NCBI GenBank assembly: GCA_913776795.1
Contig: CAJYRH010000405.1
Coordinates: 1 to 11,494 of the forward strand
Origin: an uncultured Pseudorhodoferax sp.
Lineage (GTDB): Bacteria > Pseudomonadota > Gammaproteobacteria > Burkholderiales > Burkholderiaceae
DNA length: 11,494 nucleotides
Direction: 5' to 3'
This document shows positions 1 through 8,056 of this stretch, one piece after another. The position numbers were made by a program, and so were the translations under genes. The notes beneath the pieces were generated by a model. That model was given only the letters and a program-made list of their open reading frames with translations, did no database searches and was not told the DNA's origin. Every line of letters begins with the position of its first letter. Position 1 is the first letter of the stretch.

Positions 1-726
1 CTGCTCAAGACCGTGCCTGGCATCGATCGTCCGGCGATCGCAACCCAGTTGCCGAACGCCCGCGGTGGCGCAACCACGGTGCTGGACCTCGGGGCCAATG
101 TGGATTGCACGGCCGAGCATCTGCTGCAGTTCGGTCTGATGGGAGCAGCTTTGGTGTCGGTGCTCAAGGGGCACGACGAGCCCACCGTCGGTCTGCTTAA
201 CATCGGCGAAGAGGCCATCAAGGGCAGCGAGGTCATCAAGCGGGCCGGCGAGCTGTTCCAGGCTGAGCACGCGGCGAGCCACCTGAATTTCCACGGCAAC
301 GTCGAAGGCAACGACATCTACAAGGGCACGACCGACATCGTCGTCTGCGATGGCTTTGTGGGCAACGTCGCGCTCAAGAGCAGCGAAGGCGTGGCAACGA
401 TGATCAGCGGTTTCCTCAAGGCCGAGTTTTCGCGCAGCATCTGGACCAAGGCCGCTGCGGTGGTGGCCTATCCCGTGCTGAACGCGCTCAAGGGCCGGCT
501 GGATCACCGGCGCTACAACGGCGCGGCGCTGCTCGGTCTGCGCGGCCTGGTATTCAAGAGCCATGGTTCGGCCGATGCGTTCGCGTTCGAACAGGCGCTC
601 AACCGCGGCTATGATGCGGCGCGCAACAAGCTGCTGGAACAGGTGCAGGCACGTATCGCCAAGACCGCACCGCAGCAGGCTCTCGACTCCGGGATTTCGG
701 TTCCAGTCGAGTTGGCGGCCCATTGA
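1..726 (+). CDS. plsX: Phosphate acyltransferase PlsX, 5' end missing
   Basis: The reading frame is open from the first base, so this is the C-terminal 241 residues of a protein that is usually about 340 long. PlsX converts acyl-ACP and phosphate to acyl-phosphate, the donor for PlsY in making lysophosphatidic acid; it is a peripheral membrane enzyme. Family motifs are clear: LDLGANVDC (window residues 28-36), [19 protein letters not shown], and [18 protein letters not shown] near the end. A GTG at 13 lies inside the gene and is not the start. fabH follows after 91 bases, the usual plsX-fabH order that links phospholipid and fatty acid synthesis. The last 40 or so residues are variable, as is common in the family. 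Identification is secure; only the N-terminus is unseen. Confidence 0.96.
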   Translation: MLKTVPGIDRPAIATQLPNARGGATTVLDLGANVDCTAEHLLQFGLMGAALVSVLKGHDEPTVGLLNIGEEAIKGSEVIKRAGELFQAEHAASHLNFHGNVEGNDIYKGTTDIVVCDGFVGNVALKSSEGVATMISGFLKAEFSRSIWTKAAAVVAYPVLNALKGRLDHRRYNGAALLGLRGLVFKSHGSADAFAFEQALNRGYDAARNKLLEQVQARIAKTAPQQALDSGISVPVELAAH

Positions 727-817
727 AATGAACCGACCCCCACGCCCGTTGTCACCCGTGCCGCAGCCATTCGCAGCGTCGCGGCCGTGCTTGCGGGCTG
801 CCGGGAGCTACTGACCC

Positions 818-1795
818 ATGCCCACCTATTCCCGCATCACGGGGACCGGCAGCTACCTGCCGCCGCGCCGCCTGAGCAATGCTGAATTGGCCGCCGAATT
901 GGCCGCCAAGGGTGTCGAGACGTCCGACGAGTGGATCGTCGAGCGCACCGGCATCCGTGCGCGCCATTTCGCCGCGCCGGATGTGACCTGCAGCGACCTG
1001 GCGGTGCCTGCTGCGCAGGCGGCCATGGAGGCCGCGGGGGTCGCGCCACAGCAGATCGACCTGATCATCGTCGCCACGTCCACGCCGGACATGGTGTTTC
1101 CCTCGGCCGCCACCATCCTGCAGCACAAGCTCGGCATCGCTGGCTGCCCCGCCTTCGACGTGCAGGCGGTGTGCAGTGGCTTCGTCTATGCCCTGACCGT
1201 GGCCGATGCGATGATCCGCGGCGGCAACGCGACGCGGGCACTGGTCGTCGGCTCCGAGGTGTTTTCGCGCATTCTTGATTTCAACGACCGCACGACCTGC
1301 GTGCTGTTCGGCGACGGCGCCGGCGCTGTGGTGCTGGAAGCATCTGAAACACCGGGTATCCTTGCCAGCGACCTTCATGCCGATGGCAGGCATGTCGGCA
1401 TCCTTTGCGTGCCGGGTCATGTCTCTGGCGGCTCGGTGCTGGGGGAGCCGCTCCTGAGGATGGATGGGCAGGCGGTGTTCAAGCTTGCCGTCGGCGTGCT
1501 GGAGGACGCAGCCCGGGCCACGCTGGCCAAGACTGGCAAGACACAGGATCAGATCGACTGGCTGATTCCGCACCAGGCCAACATCCGCATCATGCAAAGC
1601 ACGGCCAAGCGCCTGAAGCTGCCGGTGGACAAGCTCATCGTCACTGTGGATCAGCATGGCAACACCTCGGCCGCATCGATTCCGCTGGCCCTGGACCACG
1701 CAGTGCGCCAGGGCAAGGTCAAGAAGGGTGACCTCCTGATGCTCGAGGGCGTCGGTGGTGGCTTCACCTGGGGCGCCGTCCTGCTGAACTATTGA
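818..1795 (+). CDS. fabH: 3-oxoacyl-ACP synthase III (FabH)
   Basis: This 325-residue protein is a ketoacyl-ACP synthase III, which condenses acetyl-CoA with malonyl-ACP to start each fatty acid chain in the cytoplasm. The thiolase-fold triad is complete: Cys119 in AVCSGF, His252 in LIPHQAN and Asn282 in [10 protein letters not shown]. The N-terminus (ITGTGSYLP) and the [14 protein letters not shown] segment (residues 37-50) are typical. Length is slightly above the 317 residues of the E. coli enzyme because of a few extra residues near 27-35. The ATG at 818 has a GGGAG ribosome site at 803-807. The gene sits between plsX and fabD, with 52 bases to the chosen fabD start, consistent with one operon. 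The glycine-rich [13 protein letters not shown] tail is also standard. Substrate preference for acetyl or longer primers cannot be read from sequence alone. Confidence 0.97.
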   Translation: MPTYSRITGTGSYLPPRRLSNAELAAELAAKGVETSDEWIVERTGIRARHFAAPDVTCSDLAVPAAQAAMEAAGVAPQQIDLIIVATSTPDMVFPSAATILQHKLGIAGCPAFDVQAVCSGFVYALTVADAMIRGGNATRALVVGSEVFSRILDFNDRTTCVLFGDGAGAVVLEASETPGILASDLHADGRHVGILCVPGHVSGGSVLGEPLLRMDGQAVFKLAVGVLEDAARATLAKTGKTQDQIDWLIPHQANIRIMQSTAKRLKLPVDKLIVTVDQHGNTSAASIPLALDHAVRQGKVKKGDLLMLEGVGGGFTWGAVLLNY

Positions 1796-1847
1796 GGAAA
1801 CCGCGCGCAACCGGGTGCCGTCATGGCGCCTGCGTGCCCTAGAAGCC

Positions 1848-2810
1848 ATGACCACACCATTCGCATTTCTTTTCCCGGGCCAGGGCTCGCAGGCCGTTGG
1901 CATGCTGGACGGCTGGCAGGGGCACGCCGCCGTGGCGCAGACGCTAGCCGAGGCCTCCGAAGCCTTGGGCGAGGACGTCGCCAAGCTGATCCATGAAGGT
2001 CCCAAGGAAGCCCTGGCGCTGACCACCAACACCCAGCCTGTGATGTTGGTGGCAGGCGTTGCCGCGTACCGTGCCTGGATCGCCGAGACCGGCCTGGTGC
2101 CGGCCGTCGTCGCCGGCCATTCGCTGGGTGAGTATTCGGCGCTGGTGGCCGCCGGCGTGCTGACGCTGGCGCAAGCCGCTCCGCTGGTGCGCTTTCGCGC
2201 CCAGGCCATGCAGGAAGCCGTGCCAGTCGGGGCAGGCGCGATGGCTGCCATCCTGGGCATGGATAGCGCCGAGGTTGGTGCCGGCTGCGCCGAGGCGCAG
2301 GCTGCACTGGATGCGCCAGGTGAAGTCGTTGAGGCAGTGAACTTCAACGATCCGGCGCAGACCGTGATTGCTGGCAGCAAGCTGGCGGTTGAGAAGGCGT
2401 GCGAACTGCTCAAGAGCAAGGGGGCCAAGCGCGCGCTGTCGCTGCCGGTGTCAGCGCCGTTCCATTCCAGTCTGATGCGCCCCGCTGCGGAAAGGCTGCG
2501 CGACCGCCTGGCCGGGTTGGCGCTTTCAGCACCGCAGATCCCTGTGGTCAACAACATCGACGTGGCCGTGCAGCAGGACGCCGATGCGATACGCGACGCG
2601 CTGTACCGCCAGGCGTTTGGCCCGGTGCGGTGGGTCGAATGCGTGCGAGCCATCAGGGGCAGAGGTGTCGGCACCCTGCTCGAATGCGGCCCGGGCAAGG
2701 TGCTCGCCGGCTTGGTCAAGCGGATTGATGCAGAACTGTCCTCAGGCGCTGTCTACGATCCGGCCACACTGGCCCAGGCAAAAGCACAACTCGAAGGAAC
2801 GACGGCATGA
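1848..2810 (+). CDS. fabD: Malonyl-CoA:ACP transacylase (FabD)
   Basis: This 320-residue enzyme moves malonyl groups from CoA to acyl carrier protein, supplying the extender unit for every elongation round. The nucleophile is Ser92 in GHSLGEYS, the same number as in E. coli FabD; the partner His206 is in PVSAPFHSSLM. The oxyanion-region GQGSQ (residues 11-15) and Arg117 are present, and GPGKVLAGL closes the fold. A GTG at 1815 would extend the protein by 11 residues, but the ATG at 1848 is preferred because homologues begin directly with a short lead into FAFLFPGQGSQ. The ribosome site is weak (AGAAG just upstream). The stop overlaps the fabG start in ATGA (2807-2810), which implies translational coupling. 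Nothing in the sequence suggests a polyketide-type acyltransferase; the neighbours are all primary fatty acid genes. Confidence 0.96.
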   Translation: MTTPFAFLFPGQGSQAVGMLDGWQGHAAVAQTLAEASEALGEDVAKLIHEGPKEALALTTNTQPVMLVAGVAAYRAWIAETGLVPAVVAGHSLGEYSALVAAGVLTLAQAAPLVRFRAQAMQEAVPVGAGAMAAILGMDSAEVGAGCAEAQAALDAPGEVVEAVNFNDPAQTVIAGSKLAVEKACELLKSKGAKRALSLPVSAPFHSSLMRPAAERLRDRLAGLALSAPQIPVVNNIDVAVQQDADAIRDALYRQAFGPVRWVECVRAIRGRGVGTLLECGPGKVLAGLVKRIDAELSSGAVYDPATLAQAKAQLEGTTA

Positions 2811-3553
2811 GCGCACCCGCCATTTCCGAACAGGTGGCACTGGTAACCGGTGCATCGCGCGGCATCGGTGCCGCCATCGCCCTCGAACTCGCGCAACGCG
2901 GCTTCAAGGTGGTCGGCACGGCCACGAGCGAGGCCGGCGCGGCCCAGGTCATGCAGGCACTGTCGGGCCATGCCGGGAGCAGCGGCCGCGTGCTGGACGT
3001 CAACGATGCCGCGGCTGCCGAGGCGTTGGTCGAGGCCATCGCCAAGGAGCATGGCGCGCTGCACGTGCTGGTCAACAACGCGGGAATCACGCGCGACATG
3101 CTGGCCATGCGCCTGAAGGATGAGGACTGGGATGCGGTGCTGGACACTAACCTCAAGGCCGTGTTCCGCATGAGCCGTGCCGTCATGCGCACCATGATGA
3201 AGCAACGCTATGGCCGCATCGTCAACATCACGTCGGTCGTGGGGGCGTCCGGCAATCCGGGCCAGGCCAACTATGCGGCCGCCAAAGCTGGCGTGGCCGG
3301 CATGACGCGCGCATTGGCGCGTGAGCTGGGCTCGCGAGGCATCACGGTCAACTGCGTCGCGCCCGGCTTCATCGCCACCGACATGACCGACAAGCTTTCG
3401 GACGAGCAGCACAAAGCGCTGCTTGGCCAGATTCCGCTGGGCCAACTGGGCAAGCCATCCGACGTGGCCCACGCCGTGGCCTATCTCGCCTCGCCCGAGG
3501 CAGCCTACGTGACGGGGCAGGAATTGCACGTCAACGGCGGCATGTACATGTAG
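2807..3553 (+). CDS. fabG: 3-oxoacyl-ACP reductase (FabG)
   Basis: This 248-residue short-chain dehydrogenase uses NADPH to reduce 3-oxoacyl-ACP to 3-hydroxyacyl-ACP, the first reduction of each fatty acid elongation cycle. It has the cofactor loop TGASRGIG (14-21), NNAG (90-93), and the tetrad Asn115, Ser143, Tyr156 and Lys160 (YAAAK). The segment VNCVAPGFIATDMT and the C-terminal VTGQELHVNGGMYM are characteristic of genuine FabG rather than a general short-chain dehydrogenase. The start overlaps the fabD stop by four bases (ATGA), so translation is probably coupled. The 100-base gap that follows before acpP is the largest in the fab cluster and could carry an extra promoter. Active as a tetramer in known members; no unusual residues were noticed. 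Confidence 0.97.
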   Translation: MSAPAISEQVALVTGASRGIGAAIALELAQRGFKVVGTATSEAGAAQVMQALSGHAGSSGRVLDVNDAAAAEALVEAIAKEHGALHVLVNNAGITRDMLAMRLKDEDWDAVLDTNLKAVFRMSRAVMRTMMKQRYGRIVNITSVVGASGNPGQANYAAAKAGVAGMTRALARELGSRGITVNCVAPGFIATDMTDKLSDEQHKALLGQIPLGQLGKPSDVAHAVAYLASPEAAYVTGQELHVNGGMYM

Positions 3554-3893
<340 letters not shown>

Positions 3894-3914
3894 AGCCGAA
3901 GGGAATCGCCGCTT

Positions 3915-5159
3915 ATGTCGCGTCGTCGTGTCGTCGTCACGGGTCTGGGCTGCCTGAGCCCGGTCGGAGCAACGGTGGAGTCGTCCTGGCAGGCCCTGCT
4001 CGCAGGCCAGTCGGGCATCGATCTGGTCCAGAGCTTCGATGCAAGCAACCTGGCCTGCAAGTTTGCAGGTGAAGTCAAGGGCTTCGACGTCGGCGCCTAC
4101 ATTCCCGACAAGGAGGCGCGCCACATGGACCGCTTCATGCACCTGGGCATCGCTGCGGCATGCCAGGCGGTCGCGGATTCCGGCCTGGCTACGGGCGACG
4201 CATTGAGCGAAGAGGAGGCCACGCGCATTGGCTGCAATGTGGGCTCCGGCATCGGCGGTTTGCCCATGATCGAACAGACCCATGCTGAACTCGTGAACCG
4301 TGGCCCACGCCGCGTCTCGCCGTTCTTCGTGCCTGCCTCGATCATTAACATGATTTCCGGTCACGTCTCGATCAAGTACGGCTTCAAGGGCCCGAACATC
4401 GCCGTTGTCACGGCCTGCACGACCGGCCTGCATGCAATCGGCTTGTCGGCCCGCATGATCGAGTCGGGCGACGCGGACGTGATGGTCGCTGGCGGTGCCG
4501 AGTCCACTGTGTCGCCGCTGGGCATCGGTGGGTTCGCCGCGGCCCGCGCCCTGAGCACGCGCAATGACGACCCGAAGGCCGCCTCGCGTCCCTGGGACAA
4601 GGGCCGGGACGGCTTCGTTCTGGGCGAGGGCGCAGGCGTGGTCGTGCTCGAAGAGTACGAACGTGCGAAGGCCCGCGGTGCCAGGATCTACGCCGAGCTT
4701 GTGGGTTTCGGCATGACGGGTGACGCCTTCCACATCACCGCCCCGAACATCGACGGCCCGCGCCGCTCCATGCAAATGGCGCTGCGCAATGCCGGCCTGA
4801 ACCCTGACCAGGTCCAGCACCTGAACGCGCACGGGACCTCCACGCCGCTGGGCGACGTGAACGAATCCAATGCCGTCAAGGCAGTGTTCGGTGAGCACGC
4901 CTACAAGCTGGCCGTCAACTCGACCAAATCCATGACTGGCCACCTGCTGGGCGGCGCGGGCGGCATCGAGAGCGTGTTCACGATCCTGGCGTTGCACCAC
5001 CAGAAGATCCCGCCGACGATCAACTTGACCGATCCCGACCCGGAGTGCGATCTGGATTACTGCCCCAACACCGCCCGAGATGCCCGCATCGACGTGGCGC
5101 TAAAGAACAACTTCGGCTTTGGCGGCACCAACGGCTCGCTGGTGTTCAAGCGCGTCTGA
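3915..5159 (+). CDS. fabF: 3-oxoacyl-ACP synthase II (FabF)
   Basis: This 414-residue condensing enzyme extends acyl-ACP with malonyl-ACP and, in E. coli, is the form that elongates palmitoleate to cis-vaccenate. The KAS I/II triad is Cys168 (VTACTTGLH), His306 (NAHGTST) and His343 ([10 protein letters not shown]), with the conserved Lys338 in NSTKSMTGH. Residues 6-18 ([13 protein letters not shown]) and the C-terminal [16 protein letters not shown] are family signatures. Length and position directly after acpP favour FabF over FabB. An AAGGGA ribosome site lies at 3899-3904. It is the last recognised fatty acid gene of the cluster, and the next gene starts only 25 bases later, so transcription may continue into the sigma-E genes. 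No fabB or fabA is seen in the window. Confidence 0.97.
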   Translation: MSRRRVVVTGLGCLSPVGATVESSWQALLAGQSGIDLVQSFDASNLACKFAGEVKGFDVGAYIPDKEARHMDRFMHLGIAAACQAVADSGLATGDALSEEEATRIGCNVGSGIGGLPMIEQTHAELVNRGPRRVSPFFVPASIINMISGHVSIKYGFKGPNIAVVTACTTGLHAIGLSARMIESGDADVMVAGGAESTVSPLGIGGFAAARALSTRNDDPKAASRPWDKGRDGFVLGEGAGVVVLEEYERAKARGARIYAELVGFGMTGDAFHITAPNIDGPRRSMQMALRNAGLNPDQVQHLNAHGTSTPLGDVNESNAVKAVFGEHAYKLAVNSTKSMTGHLLGGAGGIESVFTILALHHQKIPPTINLTDPDPECDLDYCPNTARDARIDVALKNNFGFGGTNGSLVFKRV

Positions 5160-5184
5160 GCCATCCGCCACCATCCTGTTCGGC

Positions 5185-5640
5185 ATGCACAGCGCTCCGG
5201 CGGTCCGCTACCCGGTGCCGCGGTCCGCGCGCGCCGGTCGCGTGCTGGCTCTGCTGTGCCTGACGCCGGCTGCCCCCTTCTTCTATGCGCTGGCGTCCGG
5301 CGCCACAGCGGCGGCTTTGAGCATCGTCTGTGTCGGCTGGCTGTTGGCGGCGACCGTCGTTCTCTTTCAGTGGCGCGGCCTGCGTGCCGGTCAACTGCGA
5401 TGGGACGGGCGGGCCTGGTGGTGGCTGCCCGACAACGCCATCCAGTCGGATGAGTACGCAGTGAATGTCGTCCTGCATTTGGACCTGCAATCGTCCATGC
5501 TTGTGCGCATGACCGGTGCGCCTGGCAGTGTGCATTGGTGCTGGCTTGAGCGCGTTGCCGCGCCGGCGCGCTGGAGCGATTTGCGCCGCGCGCTGTCCCA
5601 GCGCCGTGTCCTGCCTGCAGTGCCGGAGTTGCAGTCGTGA
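5185..5640 (+). CDS. Small inner-membrane protein resembling YgfX/CptA
   Basis: This 151-residue protein has an N-terminal basic stretch, two adjacent hydrophobic segments (about 19-38 and 42-62) likely to form a membrane hairpin, and a cytoplasmic C-terminal part. The pattern G-x-LRWDG-x-x-W at 69-78, followed by a spaced W-C-W and then RWSDLRRAL (129-137), matches what I recall of E. coli YgfX (GRLRWQG..W and WRDLRRIL) in order and spacing. YgfX, also called CptA, is an inner-membrane protein reported to be a toxin paired with SdhE and to affect MreB and FtsZ. No sdhE-like gene is next to it here. The ATG at 5185 is the first standard start after the fabF stop and lacks a good ribosome site. 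The stop overlaps the rpoE start (GTGA), suggesting coupled translation. Membership of the family is likely but not proven; function here is unknown. Confidence 0.72.
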   Translation: MHSAPAVRYPVPRSARAGRVLALLCLTPAAPFFYALASGATAAALSIVCVGWLLAATVVLFQWRGLRAGQLRWDGRAWWWLPDNAIQSDEYAVNVVLHLDLQSSMLVRMTGAPGSVHWCWLERVAAPARWSDLRRALSQRRVLPAVPELQS

Positions 5641-6260
5641 GCGGCGCTCCGCCTCCGGTCGGCGACAGCGACCTGCTTCTGGTCGAGCGCGCAGTCGCCG
5701 GCGATCAGCGTGCGTTCGAATTGCTGGTCCTCAAATACGAGCGTCGGATCCAGCGTCTGATCGCGCGCATGGTCCGCGACGTGGATCTGGTCGAAGACAT
5801 AGCTCAGGAGACATTCATCCGAGCCTACCGCGCGCTGCCGAAGTTCCGGGGCGATGCACAGTTTTACACTTGGCTGTACCGCATCGCGGTGAACACGGCC
5901 AAGAAGACGCTGATGGATTTCAAGCGCGATCCCACCGTCGCAGAGGCAGCGCTGCGTTCGAGCGACGATGATGATGAAACTTACCGCGCCGAAACCGAAC
6001 CAATCACCCACGAGACGCCCGACACCGTGCTGGCGGCCAAGCAGATCTCATCTGTGGTGAACATGGCGATGGAAGCCTTGCCCGAGGATCTGCGCCAGGC
6101 CGTGACGCTGCGCGAGATCGAAGGTCTCAGCTACGAAGAAATTGCCGAAGCCATGAATTGCCCGATCGGAACCGTGCGTTCCCGCATCTTCCGCGCGCGT
6201 GAGGCGATTTCGGCCAAGGTCAGGCCCCTGCTGGAAAACCAGTCGGGCAAGCGCTGGTGA
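5637..6260 (+). CDS. rpoE: ECF sigma factor RpoE/AlgU (sigma-E)
   Basis: This 207-residue extracytoplasmic-function sigma factor directs RNA polymerase to envelope-stress promoters. Region 2 spans about 24-95 and includes EDIAQETFIRAYRALPKFRG (2.2, 53-72) and FYTWLYRIAVNTAKK (2.3/2.4, 76-90). A linker rich in acidic residues (DDDDE near 110-114) leads to region 4 (about 140-195), with LPEDLRQAVTLREIEGLSYE and the recognition helix PIGTVRSRIFRAREA. These match RpoE of E. coli and AlgU of Pseudomonas closely. The start is a GTG that overlaps the previous stop; GGAG at 5625-5628 supports it. The anti-sigma gene follows 33 bases later. In this family the operon is normally autoregulated, but I could not find a convincing sigma-E promoter (GGAACTT with TCTGA) in front of this gene or its upstream partner. 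Confidence 0.96.
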   Translation: MSGAPPPVGDSDLLLVERAVAGDQRAFELLVLKYERRIQRLIARMVRDVDLVEDIAQETFIRAYRALPKFRGDAQFYTWLYRIAVNTAKKTLMDFKRDPTVAEAALRSSDDDDETYRAETEPITHETPDTVLAAKQISSVVNMAMEALPEDLRQAVTLREIEGLSYEEIAEAMNCPIGTVRSRIFRAREAISAKVRPLLENQSGKRW

Positions 6261-6293
6261 CGGCGTGGCAGACACAGTGATGCAGGGATGACG

Positions 6294-6950
6294 ATGAACC
6301 ACGACGATGTGTTGAAGCTGCACGAGCGGCTGTCTGCGCTGGCCGACGGCGAACTCGACGGCGATGAGACGGCGCAGATGATGGCGGCGCCGCTGGGCGA
6401 CAGCGATGGCTTGCATGCGACCTGGCAGACCTATCACTTGATCGGCGACGTGCTGCGCGGTGGCGAGCAGACTGCCGTGCATGCGTCTTCCGATTTCTTG
6501 TCGCGCTTGCAGTCCCGGCTTGCCGATGAGCCGGCGCTGGTGCCGGTGCGCCCCGTTCCCGCGCCAATGGCAGCGCCGGTTGCCAGTGCGGTGCATGGTC
6601 GCGAGCCGGCCAACGACGCAAGCTTCCGCTGGAAGATGGTGGCGGGCTGTGCATCGTTCGTGGCAGTTGCGGCGCTGGCGTGGACCGTGGTCGGCGGCGC
6701 CGGTCCCTTCGTGCCGCAGCCGCAAATGGCGGCAGCCGAGGCGCCCGTGGTGGAAGCCCGGGCGGTCGTGCCGCAGGTCGTCGAACAGGAGGTGCGGCTG
6801 CCCAGCGGCGAAGCGCAGGTGATGCTGCGCGATGCGCGTCTGGACGAATTGCTGGCCGCACACAAGCAGGCCGGCAGTACCACGGCGCTGCAGATGCCGG
6901 TGCCTGCCGGACTCTTGCGCAGCGCGACCTTCACGGCGCCGGAGCGTTGA
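6294..6950 (+). CDS. rseA: Anti-sigma-E factor RseA/MucA
   Basis: This 218-residue single-pass inner-membrane protein sequesters sigma-E. The N-terminal cytoplasmic domain has the hallmark ERLSALADGELDGDE (residues 11-25) followed by WQTYHLIGDVLRG. A proline and alanine-rich linker (about 83-100) leads to one hydrophobic helix (about 115-135, after RWK), then a periplasmic tail that would be the site of RseB binding and of DegS-type cleavage. Orientation follows the positive residues before the helix. Two ATGs compete, 6288 and 6294; AGGG at 6284-6287 is correctly spaced only for the second, so that one is used, a two-residue difference. Position between rpoE and rseB and overall size (E. coli RseA is 216 residues) support the call even though this family diverges quickly. 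The periplasmic cleavage site cannot be assigned from sequence. Confidence 0.92.
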   Translation: MNHDDVLKLHERLSALADGELDGDETAQMMAAPLGDSDGLHATWQTYHLIGDVLRGGEQTAVHASSDFLSRLQSRLADEPALVPVRPVPAPMAAPVASAVHGREPANDASFRWKMVAGCASFVAVAALAWTVVGGAGPFVPQPQMAAAEAPVVEARAVVPQVVEQEVRLPSGEAQVMLRDARLDELLAAHKQAGSTTALQMPVPAGLLRSATFTAPER

Positions 6951-6978
6951 TGGCCGGTCAAGGGTGAGCTTGCTGTCG

Positions 6979-8001
6979 ATGTTCATGCTGTCGTCTGGTC
7001 GCGCTGCGGTGGCCGCGGTCTCCCTGGGTCTTGTCGCCTGCACAGCGCTGGCGCAGGTCACGCAGGCGCCCGTCGATGTTGCACCTGCTGCGGCCGAGCA
7101 GCGCAGCATCGGCGAGTGGTTGATGCGCATGCACGACGCCTCGCGCAAACGTGCCTACACGGGCACCTTCGTCGTGTCGTCAGACGCCATGCTGGCCAGT
7201 GCGCGGATCTGGCACGCCTGCGAGGGTGAGCAGCAGATCGAGCGTGTGGACGCGCTGACAGGGCCGCCCCGCACCACGTTTCGTCGCAATGACCATGTGG
7301 TCACGTTCCTGCAGGACAGCAAGGTGGCGCGCACGGAGAGGCGCGAGGCACTCGGGCTGTTCCCCAACCTGCTGCAGGCGGCCGACACTTCGATCGCTGA
7401 GTACTACGGCGCCAAGCGGCTCGGGCAGGACCGGGTGGCCGGCTTCGAGGCCGACATCGTGCTTCTCAAGCCCAAGGACAAGTTGCGCTTCGGGTACCGC
7501 GTCTGGAGCGAGAAGAAGTCCGGCCTCGTGATCAAGCTGCAGACGCTGGACGTGGACGGCAAGGTGCTCGAGCAGGCCGCGTTCTCCGAGCTGCAGATCG
7601 ACGCGCCAGTGCGGCTGGAAAGCCTGGCGCGCATGATGAACAAGACGGCTGGCTACCGCACGGAGCGGGTCGAGACGCTGGCGACCGATCCGGCCGCGGA
7701 AGGCTGGACCCTCACCGAGCCTGTGCCGGGCTTCCGCTCCATGAGCTGCATCAAACGTGCGCCGCAGCCGGGCATGGTGCCCAGCACCATGCAATGGGTC
7801 TTCTCCGACGGCCTTGCGTCGGTGTCGCTGTTCGTCGAGCCTTACGATGCACAGCGCCACTCCAAGGAGGGGTTGGTGGGCATGGGCGCGACACAATCCC
7901 TGATGCGCCGAAGCGAGGACTGGTGGCTGACTGCCGTGGGCGAGGTCCCGGTGGCCACGCTCAAGAGCTTTGCCGCTTCGCTTCAGCGCGCCCGCAAATA
8001 G
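6979..8001 (+). CDS. rseB: Sigma-E regulatory protein RseB/MucB
   Basis: This 340-residue exported protein is the periplasmic sensor that binds RseA and shields it from proteolysis until off-pathway lipopolysaccharide or lipid signals displace it (family knowledge). Residues 1-25 form a signal sequence: one Arg, a hydrophobic run, then ALA before Gln26. A second reading is a lipoprotein signal, because LVAC (18-21) fits the lipobox pattern. The mature protein shows RseB features such as AYTGTFVV near the N-terminus, SARIWHACEGEQQIERVDAL, FGYRVWSEKKSGLVIKLQTLD, and a C-terminal domain ending in VPVATLKSFAASL. The ATG at 6979 is chosen because GGTGAG (6963-6968) lies ten bases upstream and a signal peptide follows at once; a GTG at 6964 and an ATG at 6985 are alternatives. 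It is somewhat longer than E. coli RseB (318). Confidence 0.92.
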   Translation: MFMLSSGRAAVAAVSLGLVACTALAQVTQAPVDVAPAAAEQRSIGEWLMRMHDASRKRAYTGTFVVSSDAMLASARIWHACEGEQQIERVDALTGPPRTTFRRNDHVVTFLQDSKVARTERREALGLFPNLLQAADTSIAEYYGAKRLGQDRVAGFEADIVLLKPKDKLRFGYRVWSEKKSGLVIKLQTLDVDGKVLEQAAFSELQIDAPVRLESLARMMNKTAGYRTERVETLATDPAAEGWTLTEPVPGFRSMSCIKRAPQPGMVPSTMQWVFSDGLASVSLFVEPYDAQRHSKEGLVGMGATQSLMRRSEDWWLTAVGEVPVATLKSFAASLQRARK

Positions 8002-8056
8002 ACGAGCCTTGGGGCGCAGGCCCTGTGAACCCTGTGATGGAAAGAGGTGGTTGACG

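Noticed and set aside
1815..1847. GTG start extending FabD by 11 residues
   Set aside because: The extension is not family-like and the ATG at 1848 gives the usual short lead into the FPGQGSQ motif.
752..2719. 655-residue open frame on the minus strand across fabH and fabD
   Set aside because: It lies wholly antisense to two well-supported enzymes, has low-complexity Ala/Arg/Ser-rich composition and no recognisable motif. Long antisense frames are expected in GC-rich DNA with strong third-position bias.
7970..8056. Longer N-terminus for the DegP-type protease, overlapping rseB
   Set aside because: It would bury the signal peptide behind 29 polar residues; the ATG at 8057 has a good ribosome site and exposes a proper signal sequence.
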